Shown: positions 33,637 through 42,106 of the stretch, piece after piece | How positions within the stretch are numbered: the first letter of the stretch is position 1 | How the letters are laid out: each line of letters begins with the position of its first letter | DNA from: Bifidobacterium breve | GTDB lineage: Bacteria; Myxococcota_A; UBA796; SXON01 | Length of the DNA stretch: 62,367 nt | Direction of reading: 5' to 3' | Assembly (NCBI GenBank): GCA_943328795.2 | Contig: CALQBK020000003.1 | Coordinates: 1 to 62,367 of the forward strand | Translations under genes and position numbers: made by a program | The notes under the pieces: model-generated | Databases searched by the model: none | Seen by the model: only the letters and a program-made list of their open reading frames with translations | What the model was told of the DNA's origin: nothing

Positions 33637-34734
33637 TTGACCCTCGCCGGCGGGCGGGGGGCTGCGCTGCGTGTGGCCCTTGGGTTCGGGGCCGTAGCGT
33701 GTGTGATGGCCGCGGTGCTGAACCGCCCGGGCGGCCTCGAGGGGGTCAAGAACCTCGTGGTGTTCCCGCTGCTCGGCGTGGTCGCGACGGGGCTGCTCGC
33801 GCTCCTCGTCGCCCGACCCCGGAGCGAGCCTCGCGTCGCGATCGCGACGCTGGTGGTCTTCATGGGGTACGTCCTGGGGGAGATCGGCTTCACGCTGTTG
33901 GTGCTCGGGATGGACCCGGCGTTCGACGTGCTTGTCGCGCTGTTCCCGCTCATCCCCTGGACCGCGGGGATGTTGTTGTTCGCGTTCCTGGTGCTGGACG
34001 GGCCTCGCGCGCTCGGCGTGGGCTCGGCGTGCTCGTTGTGCTCTGCGCTCCTGGTGCTCGCGTACGCGTGGCAGCACCGCGGGGCGGTGGACGCGCGGCG
34101 GCTCAACGGGCTGGCGCAGGCCTTCGTGCTCGCGCCGGGGTTCACCGTCGCGCTGCTCCGGGCGGTGGTGAACACGTCCAGGGAGCTCGCGAGCGCGCAG
34201 ATCGAGGCCAGGCGGTTCGCTGGGTTGGCGTTGACCGACGAGCTGACGGGGTTGTTCAATCGCCGCGCCGCGGTTCGCTCGCTCGAGCAGGCGCTGGCCC
34301 AGCAGCGCAGGAACGGGCTCGCGGCGACGGCGGTCATCGTGGACCTGGACCACTTCAAGCTCGTGAACGACCGCCATGGGCACGACGCTGGCGACGCCGC
34401 GCTCAGGCACGTCGCGGCAGTGTTTCGCCCGCTCGTCCGAAGCTCCGACACGCTCGCGCGGTGGGGCGGCGAGGAATTCTTGCTCGTGTGCTCCTCGGAG
34501 CCGCCGACGGACCCGGCGGTGCTCTGTGAGCGGTTTCGCGCCGCGCTCGAGGGCTCAGTCGTGCCCGGGCACGGGTTCAGCCTCACGGCGAGCTTCGGCG
34601 CTGCGATCGCCGCGCCGCACGAGTCTGCCGAGAGCGTCGTGCACCGGGCGGACGTCGCGCTCTACGAGGCCAAGCGGGCGGGACGAAACCGGGCGGTCAT
34701 CGCTGGGCCGGACCTAGCTACGCCCACTGGGTGA
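33637..34734 (+). CDS. Membrane-bound diguanylate cyclase (GGDEF)
   Basis: About 365 aa from a TTG at 33637. Residues 1-175 hold about six hydrophobic segments, an uncharacterised membrane sensor. The GGDEF domain follows (residues 200-360): LTDELTGLFNRRA, DLDHFKLVNDRHGHDAGD, and the active loop GGEEF near 277. An RSSD sequence sits five residues before GGEEF, matching the RxxD allosteric inhibition site, so the enzyme is probably active and product-inhibited. It makes c-di-GMP from two GTP. Its end overlaps the convergent glyoxalase-fold gene by 17 bp. Confidence 0.93.
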   Translation: MTLAGGRGAALRVALGFGAVACVMAAVLNRPGGLEGVKNLVVFPLLGVVATGLLALLVARPRSEPRVAIATLVVFMGYVLGEIGFTLLVLGMDPAFDVLVALFPLIPWTAGMLLFAFLVLDGPRALGVGSACSLCSALLVLAYAWQHRGAVDARRLNGLAQAFVLAPGFTVALLRAVVNTSRELASAQIEARRFAGLALTDELTGLFNRRAAVRSLEQALAQQRRNGLAATAVIVDLDHFKLVNDRHGHDAGDAALRHVAAVFRPLVRSSDTLARWGGEEFLLVCSSEPPTDPAVLCERFRAALEGSVVPGHGFSLTASFGAAIAAPHESAESVVHRADVALYEAKRAGRNRAVIAGPDLATPTG

Positions 34735-35095
34735 GCGAGACGAGGTTTCCGTCGGGGTCCTTGAACCAGGCCACCACCGCCGAGCCGTCGGGGGACGACC
34801 ACGTGCCGAGGTCATCCTGCTGGAGGAACGGGTAGCGCTCCAACGCGACGCCGAGCCCGGCCAGCTCGGCGGCGACCTTGCGAATGTCGTTCACCTTCCA
34901 ACCCACTTGGGTGAAGGGGTGAGGGGTGTAGTCGGCGACCTTCTGCACCCTGAGCATCGTGCCGTTGGCGTCGAACACGAGCGCGTAGGGGCTGTCCTCG
35001 ACGAGCGTGAGCCCGAGGACGTCCCGGTAGAAGTGGAGCGCCCGGGCGGAGTCGCGGGTCACGGAGAAGGCGATGAGGGAGGCGGAGGCGAGCAT
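34718..35095 (-). CDS. Glyoxalase/VOC superfamily protein
   Basis: A 125-aa single VOC domain. The pattern SARALHFYRDVLGLTLV at the start and the closing FKDPDGNLVSLTQ are the standard ends of the beta-alpha-beta-beta-beta halves of glyoxalase/bleomycin-resistance folds. The final Glu metal ligand region (GNLVSL) carries no Glu, so metal binding may be altered. The substrate is unknown. The gene is followed, toward lower coordinates, by the convergent cyclase gene, and its start faces the palindromic element at 35103-35302. Confidence 0.88.
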   Translation of the reverse strand: MLASASLIAFSVTRDSARALHFYRDVLGLTLVEDSPYALVFDANGTMLRVQKVADYTPHPFTQVGWKVNDIRKVAAELAGLGVALERYPFLQQDDLGTWSSPDGSAVVAWFKDPDGNLVSLTQWA

Positions 35096-35102
35096 GGGTC
35101 AC

Positions 35103-35302
35103 CCTAGCCCAGGATGTGCCGCAAGCGGCCCCTCCCGGGCTAGGTTGTTCTGCTTCGCCCTGCTTCCTTCGCCGACCCCGCACAGAGAAAAGGCGCGCCC
35201 TGCGGGTGCTCTCTTTTCACACAGGGGGTCGGCGAAGGCGGGCGAAGCAAGAGCCCAAATTGCGCGCTGCGGCTGCGCCTCGCGCACACTTTGGGCTAGC
35301 CC
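35103..35302. repeat. Compound palindromic element, about 200 bp
   Basis: Three hairpins lie in a row: CCTAGCCC/GGGCTAGG (35103-35110 with 35137-35144); a long stem of GCTTCGCCC + CCTTCGCCGACCCC (35152-35160, 35166-35179) with GGGGTCGGCGAAGG + GGGCGAAGC (35225-35238, 35240-35248); and AGCCCAAA/TTTGGGCT (35252-35259 with 35290-35297) enclosing TGCGCG/CGCGCA. The whole is bounded by CTAGCCC at the left and GGGCTAG at the right. It lies between two minus-strand genes and resembles a REP-type or miniature mobile palindrome cluster. Confidence 0.75.
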
Positions 35303-35899
35303 CTAGTCCGGCTTCACGTACCTGCGCTGCTTCGCCACCGCCCGCCGCTTCCGCCATCCCCGCGCCAGCCAGCCGACGCCAAGCCCGCAGGCGACGGCGA
35401 CGAGCACCGGGCGTTGGTGCACGAGCATGCCCTCCAGCAACGCGACGCTGGCGTCCCCGTACTGCATCCCCGCCCACAGGCAGAGGGGCGTGGTGATCGC
35501 GAGGCCGAGCACGTCCAGGAGCAGGAAGCGGCTCGCGCCGACGCCCAGCAGCCCCGCCGCGAAGAACAGCGGCGCGCGGGCGCCGATCGCGAACCGGGTG
35601 AGGAACACGATGCCCTCCCGTTGGCGCACCGAGCGTGCCTGGAGCTTTCCGAGGGCGCGGGCGAGCCGCGGCCGGCCGTCTACGAACGCGCGGACGCGGG
35701 GGCCGGCGAGCCGCCCGGCGCCGAACACGGACGCGTCCCGCCCCAACGTGCCCAGGCCGCCTGCGAACAGCGCGCTCGCCAGCGTCATCTCCCCGCGCGA
35801 GATCGCGAGGCCTGCGAGCAGCAGCGGCACGTCCTCGGGGACCGGGACGATCACGCCGCTGACGAGGCAGCTCGTGAACAGGGCGAGGGCGGGGCTCAC
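35303..35899 (-). CDS. DedA family (SNARE-associated) membrane protein
   Basis: A 198-aa membrane protein. The GTG at 35899 overlaps the stop of the upstream gene (GTGA). The re-entrant-loop signature PVPEDVPLLLAGL near residue 18, then FGAGRLAGPRVR and FLTRFAIGARAPLFFAAG (conserved Arg and Gly), are the DedA hallmarks. Members are linked to lipid-carrier flipping and membrane homeostasis in the inner membrane. Its end abuts the palindromic element. Confidence 0.87.
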   Translation of the reverse strand: MSPALALFTSCLVSGVIVPVPEDVPLLLAGLAISRGEMTLASALFAGGLGTLGRDASVFGAGRLAGPRVRAFVDGRPRLARALGKLQARSVRQREGIVFLTRFAIGARAPLFFAAGLLGVGASRFLLLDVLGLAITTPLCLWAGMQYGDASVALLEGMLVHQRPVLVAVACGLGVGWLARGWRKRRAVAKQRRYVKPD

Positions 35900-36405
35900 C
35901 CGCCCGTCTGGGCGCCGGCGAGCAGGGCCTCGGCCGCCTCGAGGCGGCGGATGACGCCCTTTCGCGTCTCCTTCGCTCGCGCCGCGACGATGGTAGGAAG
36001 CGCGTCCTTTACGCCCAGCAACGCCAGCATCTCGGCGGCGGGCGCGACGATGTTCGGCGCGTCGAGCGCGCGGACACACTGCTCAGGCAGCCGCGCCTCG
36101 AGCTCGTCCAAGTTGGAGAGCGCCATGTCGCGCGCCAGCGACCCCTCGCGCCCGTGGGCGACCGCGCGCTGCGCGTGTACGAGCTGCTGCTTGAGCGCCC
36201 GCGCCGCGTAAAGCCGGTTCGGCTTGTTGTCCGACACGAGGTCGGTCAAGAGCTCCGAGGTGCTCTTCTGCTGGGCGCCCGCGGACTGGCTGGACTCGCC
36301 GTCCGGCCCGCCGGGGTCAGACGTGGACGCGAACGACGGCCGCGGGCAAAAGAGCGAGAGCCCCAGGAGCAAAAACATGCGTCCGGCGAGGCGGGGAATG
36401 TACAA
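35896..36405 (-). CDS. Hypothetical exported protein
   Basis: A 169-aa protein. The TTG at 36405 is favoured over an ATG at 36378 because AGGAG stands seven bases before it and it supplies Arg residues to the signal peptide (RLAGRMFLLLGLSLFCPRPSFA). After a Ser/Gly-rich linker the mature part is helical, Ala/Leu/Arg-rich, with repeat-like helices reminiscent of HEAT-type arrays (APAAEMLALLGVKDALPTI). No family is assigned with confidence. It is coupled to the DedA gene by GTGA. Confidence 0.7.
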   Translation of the reverse strand: MYIPRLAGRMFLLLGLSLFCPRPSFASTSDPGGPDGESSQSAGAQQKSTSELLTDLVSDNKPNRLYAARALKQQLVHAQRAVAHGREGSLARDMALSNLDELEARLPEQCVRALDAPNIVAPAAEMLALLGVKDALPTIVAARAKETRKGVIRRLEAAEALLAGAQTGG

Positions 36406-36470
36406 ATTCGTCTCCTGGCTATACGACCGGGTCGGGGCTCGCGCGGGCGGGCGACCGCCCGGATAACCGA

Positions 36471-38588
36471 GTGCGCCTCATGCCTGTGTTCGAACTCCCC
36501 CGCGTGGGCGCAGATTCCCCGATCGTGATGGACGCTGTCGCGGACGAAGCGGCGTGGGGGAGCGCGCTTGTGATCCCGCAGCTGGTCACCGCGACGCCCA
36601 AGCCCGGCCAGGCACCTACGGGGACGACGGTCGTGCGTGTGTTCTCGACGGGGGACACGCTCTACGTGTCGTTCGAGGTGACGGACCCAGAGCCCGAGCG
36701 CGTGCGCGCAGGGCTTGGGCGGCGGGATGGGCGGGGGCAAGACGACTCGATGGCCATCGCGGTCGACCCGGCGGGCGACGGGCAGCGGGCGTACTTGTTC
36801 CGGGTGACCCCCCTCGGGATCCAGGTCGATGGGCTCGTCGGGGGCGATGGCGACCTCGAGACCGCCTGGGACGCGTCCTGGTCCGCAGCGGCGCACCGCA
36901 CCCCCACCGGCTGGTCTGCCGAGCTCGGCATCCCCTGGTCCGTCATGCGCCACGCCCGCGAGGTCGACCACGTCGGCATCATGGTCGACCGGCTCGTCGC
37001 GCGCTCGAACGAGCGTTCGACCTGGCCGGCGACGGATCCGAGCAACCCGAGCATCCTCGCGCAGCTCGCGAGCATTCACGGGCCCGGCGCATTGCCGCGC
37101 TCCCAGGGGGGCTTTGTGCAGCCGGAGGCGACGTTCGGCTGGGGCAGCGCCGGCCCCGCGGCCGAGTGCCCCGTCGAGGGCCTGCCCGCAGCGGGCTGCG
37201 GCGCTCCGCCGGACCGCTACGGCTACTACGGCATCTCTCCCGGCTTGACCGCCGGCTACTCCCCCGCCCCCCAGGTCAGCCTGCTCGCTACCTTGAACCC
37301 GGACTTCTCGGAGATTGAGGGAGACTCCCAGACCATCGACGTCAACCGCCGGTACGCGCGGCAATTCGAGGAAAAGCGCCCGTTCTTCCTGGATGGTCAA
37401 GAGTGGTTCACCACGGTGTTCCCGGACGTCTCGTACACGCGGAGCATCCAGACACCCCGGTACGGCCTGCGGGGGACCTTCGAGCCCGGCGGGTGGCGCG
37501 TCGGCGTCATCCACGCGCTGGACGGCGCGCCGCCGTCGTCGGTCTCCGAGGGGGGCGGGTGGACGGACAGCGACCTCGAGGGGGCGGAGGCGCTCGCGAC
37601 GATGGTCTCGGTTCGACGCTCCGTCGGGGACGGCGGCTACGTCGGTGGGCTGTTGTCGGACCGCACGATCGTGGGTTCGGCTACGCCGCTCGCGAACCGC
37701 CTCGGGACGGTCGAGACGGCCTTCAATGTCGGCGATCACGCGCACATCGAGGGCGCCGCGGTCGCCTCCCAGACCGAGCTCGCGACCGGCGCAACGCCGG
37801 TCGCCCCCGCGGCGATGTTCTCGGCCGACTACGAGACCAAGAACCTGGAGTTCTGGACGTGGAACCGCTACATCAGCCCAGACTTCCACGCCGAGAACGG
37901 GTTCAACACGCGGGTCGACCTGGTGGGCACGTCGGCGGGCGTGACCTGGACGACCTACCCGTCGGCGAAGGTGATGCCGAGCTTGGCGGTCAGCCCGCTG
38001 AACGCGAGCGCGACGTGGACGACGCTGGGCGTGCCGCGTGGGCTGTGGTTGGAGAGCGAGGCGTGGGCGACGCTGCCGGCGGGCGGGGACGTCGGGATCA
38101 CCGGGGGCTACGGCGGCGAGCGGTACGCGGACACCTGGTTCGATGACAAGTGGCAGGTCGAGGCGGAGGGGGGAGCCGACCTGACCCGGTGGCTGTCGTT
38201 CTGGCTGTGGGGGTCGGAGTCCCGGGCGCTGTACTACGACGAGGCCGCGCCGTTCCTCGGGCAAGACTCTTCCGCGGGGGTGTGGCTGCGCCTGCAGCCG
38301 GTGCCGGCGGTGACAGCGTCCACGTCCATCGACGCAGAGTGGTTCAACCACGATGGCGTCGAGGTCTACTCGGGGTTCGTCGGGCGCGAGAAGATCGAGG
38401 TGTTCCTGACGCGCTCGCTCTGGGTGCGCGTGATCGCCGACCGGTCCACGTTCGACGCGCTCTGGACGGGCACGGCGCTGCTCGCGTGGGAGCCGGCACC
38501 CCGAAACGCCGCCTACCTGGGCGGCAGCTACAGCGACGACGGGTCCTGGGGGCTGGTCGCCAAGGTCGAGCGCAGCGTCGGGATCTGA
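36471..38588 (+). CDS. DUF5916 family protein: CBM9-like domain plus beta-barrel
   Basis: A 705-aa protein. Residues about 10-190 form a carbohydrate-binding module family 9-like sandwich (MDAVADEAAWGSA, DSMAIAVDPAGDGQRAY, TGWSAELGIPWSV). The DUF5916 signature follows with NPDFSEIEGDSQTIDVN and EEKRPFFLDG. The remaining 400 residues are amphipathic strands suited to an outer-membrane barrel. No signal peptide is visible from the GTG at 36471 or ATG at 36480, nor in the open frame just upstream, which is odd for this family. The function of the family is unknown; surface glycan handling is suspected. Confidence 0.85.
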   Translation: MRLMPVFELPRVGADSPIVMDAVADEAAWGSALVIPQLVTATPKPGQAPTGTTVVRVFSTGDTLYVSFEVTDPEPERVRAGLGRRDGRGQDDSMAIAVDPAGDGQRAYLFRVTPLGIQVDGLVGGDGDLETAWDASWSAAAHRTPTGWSAELGIPWSVMRHAREVDHVGIMVDRLVARSNERSTWPATDPSNPSILAQLASIHGPGALPRSQGGFVQPEATFGWGSAGPAAECPVEGLPAAGCGAPPDRYGYYGISPGLTAGYSPAPQVSLLATLNPDFSEIEGDSQTIDVNRRYARQFEEKRPFFLDGQEWFTTVFPDVSYTRSIQTPRYGLRGTFEPGGWRVGVIHALDGAPPSSVSEGGGWTDSDLEGAEALATMVSVRRSVGDGGYVGGLLSDRTIVGSATPLANRLGTVETAFNVGDHAHIEGAAVASQTELATGATPVAPAAMFSADYETKNLEFWTWNRYISPDFHAENGFNTRVDLVGTSAGVTWTTYPSAKVMPSLAVSPLNASATWTTLGVPRGLWLESEAWATLPAGGDVGITGGYGGERYADTWFDDKWQVEAEGGADLTRWLSFWLWGSESRALYYDEAAPFLGQDSSAGVWLRLQPVPAVTASTSIDAEWFNHDGVEVYSGFVGREKIEVFLTRSLWVRVIADRSTFDALWTGTALLAWEPAPRNAAYLGGSYSDDGSWGLVAKVERSVGI

Positions 38589-38604
38589 CGCTCCCGGCCG
38601 GGCA

Positions 38605-39449
<845 letters not shown>

Positions 39450-39453
<4 letters not shown>

Positions 39454-39806
39454 GTGCCGCTCGAGGTCGTCCCGCTGGACGCCGGCGTGCTTGGCGCTGC
39501 CGGTGCCGCGGCCGCGGGGGCGTCTGCCTTCGCCGTGGACGCCGAGTCCCCGCTCGACGACTTGCTGCCGTCCCCGCTCGTCCCCCCGCTGGCCCCGCCG
39601 CTCGAGCCCTCGGTGCCGCCCGGCTTGAGCCCGTAGTGGTCCTTGTACCAGCCGCCGCCCTTGAGGATGAACGAGGTCTGGCTGATCAGCTTCTTCACGT
39701 TGGCCTGCGCACATTTTGGGCAGACCGTGATCGCTGGGTCAGAGAACTTTTGGATCTCGTCGAACTTGTGGCCACAGTCCGGACAGGCGTACTCGTAGAT
39801 GGGCAA
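39450..39806 (-). CDS. FmdB family zinc ribbon protein
   Basis: A 118-aa protein whose first 55 residues are the FmdB/CxxC zinc ribbon: [18 protein letters not shown] with C-P-D-C, then C-P-K-C, and [15 protein letters not shown]. The family normally begins exactly here, so the TTG at 39806 is the start. The tail (residues 62-118) is Gly/Ser/Ala-rich and disordered, longer than usual. The role is unknown; a regulatory zinc-binding function is proposed for relatives. Its ribosome site lies inside a hairpin. Confidence 0.88.
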
Positions 39807-39812
39807 AGGGTA

Positions 39813-39832
39813 CCTCGCGGTTCGCCGCGAGG
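39813..39832 (-). promoter_or_regulatory. Hairpin hiding the ribosome site of the zinc ribbon gene
   Basis: On the minus strand CCTCGCGG-CGAA-CCGCGAGG forms a perfect 8-bp stem. Its 3' arm ends in GAGG, the only ribosome-site-like sequence, six bases before the TTG start at 39806. Folding would therefore block translation of the zinc ribbon gene and, through coupling, folD. Confidence 0.55.
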
Positions 39833-39969
39833 GGTATGCACCGGCCGCTCGGGTGTCGAGTGCCCGTACTTGGCGGGGCCCGATTTCGGCGGGCCCGCCC
39901 CGGCACTGGTGGAATTTGACGGGGGCGTGGTGGGGAGCTAACCGCCGCTGCCCTTTTTCCCGGTGCACC

Positions 39970-40527
39970 GTGCCTCTCCCGCTCGTCCCCCTCGACGCCG
40001 TCTCCACCTCCGGGATGGACGTGCCCGTGGGCCCCTGGGCGAAGCCTGCAGTGCGCGAAGCGTTCGGCGCCGACGACGTCAGCGGCCACTTGCACATCCT
40101 GCGGTCCGGCGTTCACATGGTGGTCACCGGCGCGCTCGACCTGGTGGCGCAGGTCCCGTGCGACCGCTGCACCGCCACCATCCCGCTTCGCCTGCAGCCT
40201 ACGATCGCGTGCGTGTACTCGCCGATCACGGCGGTGCCCGAGCGCGGTGAAGATGACGACGCCAACGGTCCCGCGCTCCCCGAGCTGCCTGTCGCTGTAG
40301 AGGACGCGTCGGAGTACGATGGCGTCACGCTCGACCTCGCGTCGGTCGTCGTCGAGTCGCTCGAGGTCGAGCGACCTGCACGGTGGCGTTGCGCGGACGC
40401 CTACCCGAATGACCCGCAGTCGGATAGCGCCTGCGAGGCCCGGTGGCGTGCGCTCGCCGGTGCCTCGGACGAGGCTTCGTTGTCCCCGTTCGCCGCGCTT
40501 GCTGGCTGGAAGCCGGCAGTCAGTTAG
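39970..40527 (+). CDS. yceD: YceD/DUF177 family protein
   Basis: About 185 aa from a GTG at 39970. The central CDRCTATIPLRL block is the conserved CxxC of the DUF177/YceD family, whose members are linked to 23S rRNA accumulation and are encoded just before rpmF in many bacteria, as here. An acidic segment (GEDDDANGP) follows. A second pair of Cys near residue 140 replaces the usual C-terminal motif. It is the first gene of the rpmF-plsX cluster and diverges from the zinc ribbon gene. Confidence 0.85.
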   Translation: MPLPLVPLDAVSTSGMDVPVGPWAKPAVREAFGADDVSGHLHILRSGVHMVVTGALDLVAQVPCDRCTATIPLRLQPTIACVYSPITAVPERGEDDDANGPALPELPVAVEDASEYDGVTLDLASVVVESLEVERPARWRCADAYPNDPQSDSACEARWRALAGASDEASLSPFAALAGWKPAVS

Positions 40528-40551
40528 TTCGCACCCCCTTCGGAGTCTCTC

Positions 40552-40752
40552 ATGCCCGTTCCCAAGAAGCGTTCCTCCCGCAGCGTCATCGGTATGCGTC
40601 GCTCGCACGACCACCTGCACGCTACGCAGGCCACCGAGGTCTGCCCGTCCTGCGGCGGCACCAAGCTGCGCCACCACGTCTGCAGCGCATGCGGGACCTA
40701 CCGCGGCAAGAAGATCTTTCAGGACAACCTGGAAGCCCCGACCGTCGAGTAG
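40552..40752 (+). CDS. rpmF: 50S ribosomal protein L32
   Basis: A 66-aa L32. The N-terminus PVPKKRSSRS is typical, and the zinc-binding form is shown by two CxxC pairs (CPSC and CSAC). It sits 24 bp after yceD and 9 bp before plsX, the common arrangement. Confidence 0.96.
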   Translation: MPVPKKRSSRSVIGMRRSHDHLHATQATEVCPSCGGTKLRHHVCSACGTYRGKKIFQDNLEAPTVE

Positions 40753-40761
40753 CACCGAAAG

Positions 40762-41766
40762 GTGATCGCGCTCGACGCGTTCGGCGGAGACCGCGCTCCC
40801 GGAGAGATCGTGGCGGGTGCCCTGTTGGCGCACCGCCAGGGTGTGCCCGTGGTGCTGGTCGGAAACGGGGAGCGCTTGCGTGGCAAGGTGCCGCACGGGC
40901 TCACCGTGATCCACTCCCCCGAGGTGGTGGAGATGGACGAGCCTGCGACCACGCCGCTCCGGAGGAAGCCCGACAGCTCGATCCGGAAGATCTTCGAGCT
41001 CGTCCGCGATGGGCAAGCGGAGGCCGCCGTGACGTGTGGGCACTCCGGCGCCGCGATGGCGTGTGCGCTCCACGTGCTCGGGCCGGTGCCGGGGGTCACG
41101 CGCCCGCCATTGGCGACCGTCGTCCCGCGAAAGGACGGCGGACAGCTCGTGCTGCTGGACCTTGGCGCGAACGTCGACTGCAAGGCGGAGGTGCTCGCCC
41201 AGTTCGCCGTGCTCGGCGACGCGTACGCGCGGGCCGTGCTGCACATCGACCGGCCGCGCGTGGCGTTGCTCGCGAATGGCGAGGAGCGAGGCAAGGGCAA
41301 TGAGCAGGTGAAGCAGGCGTGGGAGCTCCTCCAGGCGATCGCCACGCGCGAGCAAGGTATGCCTTCCGGGCTCCAGTTCGTCGGCAACATCGAGCCGCTG
41401 GCCGCGCTGCGCGGGGACTGCGACGTGCTCGTGTGCGATGGGTTCGTCGGCAACGTGATGTTGAAGACCGTCGAGGGGACCGTCGAGGTCGTCGGGCGGA
41501 TCCTGCGCGAGGAGATCCTGCGCCGGAGCAGCGACCGGTTCGCGGCCTGGTTGCTGAGCGGGGCCTGGCGGCGATTTCGGCAGCGGACGACCTACGACAA
41601 CGTCGGCGGCGCGCTGCTGCTCGGCGTGAACGGCGTCGCAGTGGTCGGCCATGGCCGGGCGGACGCCCGCGCGGTGGCGAGCGCGCTCCGGTTCGCGCAC
41701 GGGTGCGTGCAGGCCGGGCTCACCGGGCAAGTGCGCGCGCAGGTCGGGAGCCGGCTGCTCGTCTGA
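40762..41766 (+). CDS. plsX: Phosphate acyltransferase PlsX
   Basis: A 334-aa PlsX from a GTG at 40762. It makes acyl-phosphate from acyl-ACP, the first committed input to phospholipid synthesis. Family blocks are [20 protein letters not shown] at the start, [33 protein letters not shown] and [16 protein letters not shown]. The usual MGGD start motif reads FGGD. It is followed after 88 bp by acpP; fabH, which normally comes next in many genomes, is missing. Confidence 0.95.
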   Translation: MIALDAFGGDRAPGEIVAGALLAHRQGVPVVLVGNGERLRGKVPHGLTVIHSPEVVEMDEPATTPLRRKPDSSIRKIFELVRDGQAEAAVTCGHSGAAMACALHVLGPVPGVTRPPLATVVPRKDGGQLVLLDLGANVDCKAEVLAQFAVLGDAYARAVLHIDRPRVALLANGEERGKGNEQVKQAWELLQAIATREQGMPSGLQFVGNIEPLAALRGDCDVLVCDGFVGNVMLKTVEGTVEVVGRILREEILRRSSDRFAAWLLSGAWRRFRQRTTYDNVGGALLLGVNGVAVVGHGRADARAVASALRFAHGCVQAGLTGQVRAQVGSRLLV

Positions 41767-41854
41767 ATGGTCCCTCATTCACTTGCGTGTGACAACCTTA
41801 TGGCGGACCCCCGCCGCGTCGGATACCCGGCGTGCTCTGCTTAGGAGCATCTCG

Positions 41855-42097
41855 ATGGCCAACGAAGAGACCGTACGCCGAGTCAAAGACCTGATCGCTG
41901 ATTCGCTCGGCGTCAACGCCACGGAGGTCGTGCCCGCCGCGTCGTTCATCGACGATCTTGGCGCTGACTCCCTCGACATCGTCGAGCTGGTGATGCAGAT
42001 CGAGAAGGAGTTCTCGATCCAAATCCCGGATGAAGACGCCGAGAAGATCTCGACCGTGCAGGACGCGATCGACTACATCTCCAACAAAGCCACCTAG
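41855..42097 (+). CDS. acpP: Acyl carrier protein
   Basis: An 80-aa ACP preceded by a strong TAGGAG ribosome site. Ser39 in the [10 protein letters not shown] motif takes the 4'-phosphopantetheine arm that carries growing fatty acyl chains. The sequence is acidic, four-helix, of standard length. It is followed after 9 bp by fabF, giving the common acpP-fabF pair. Confidence 0.97.
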   Translation: MANEETVRRVKDLIADSLGVNATEVVPAASFIDDLGADSLDIVELVMQIEKEFSIQIPDEDAEKISTVQDAIDYISNKAT

Positions 42098-42106
42098 GCT
42101 TCCGCC

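Noticed and set aside
36246..38351. A 701-codon minus-strand frame opposite the DUF5916 gene
   Set aside because: No domain is recognisable, it has Arg/Val-rich shadow composition, and it lies opposite a clear family member.
39739..41778. A 679-codon minus-strand frame across yceD, rpmF and plsX
   Set aside because: It overlaps three well-known genes and has shadow-like composition.
41767..41854. A promoter for acpP in the 88-bp gap after plsX
   Set aside because: A TTGCGT is present, but no convincing -10 hexamer lies at proper spacing.
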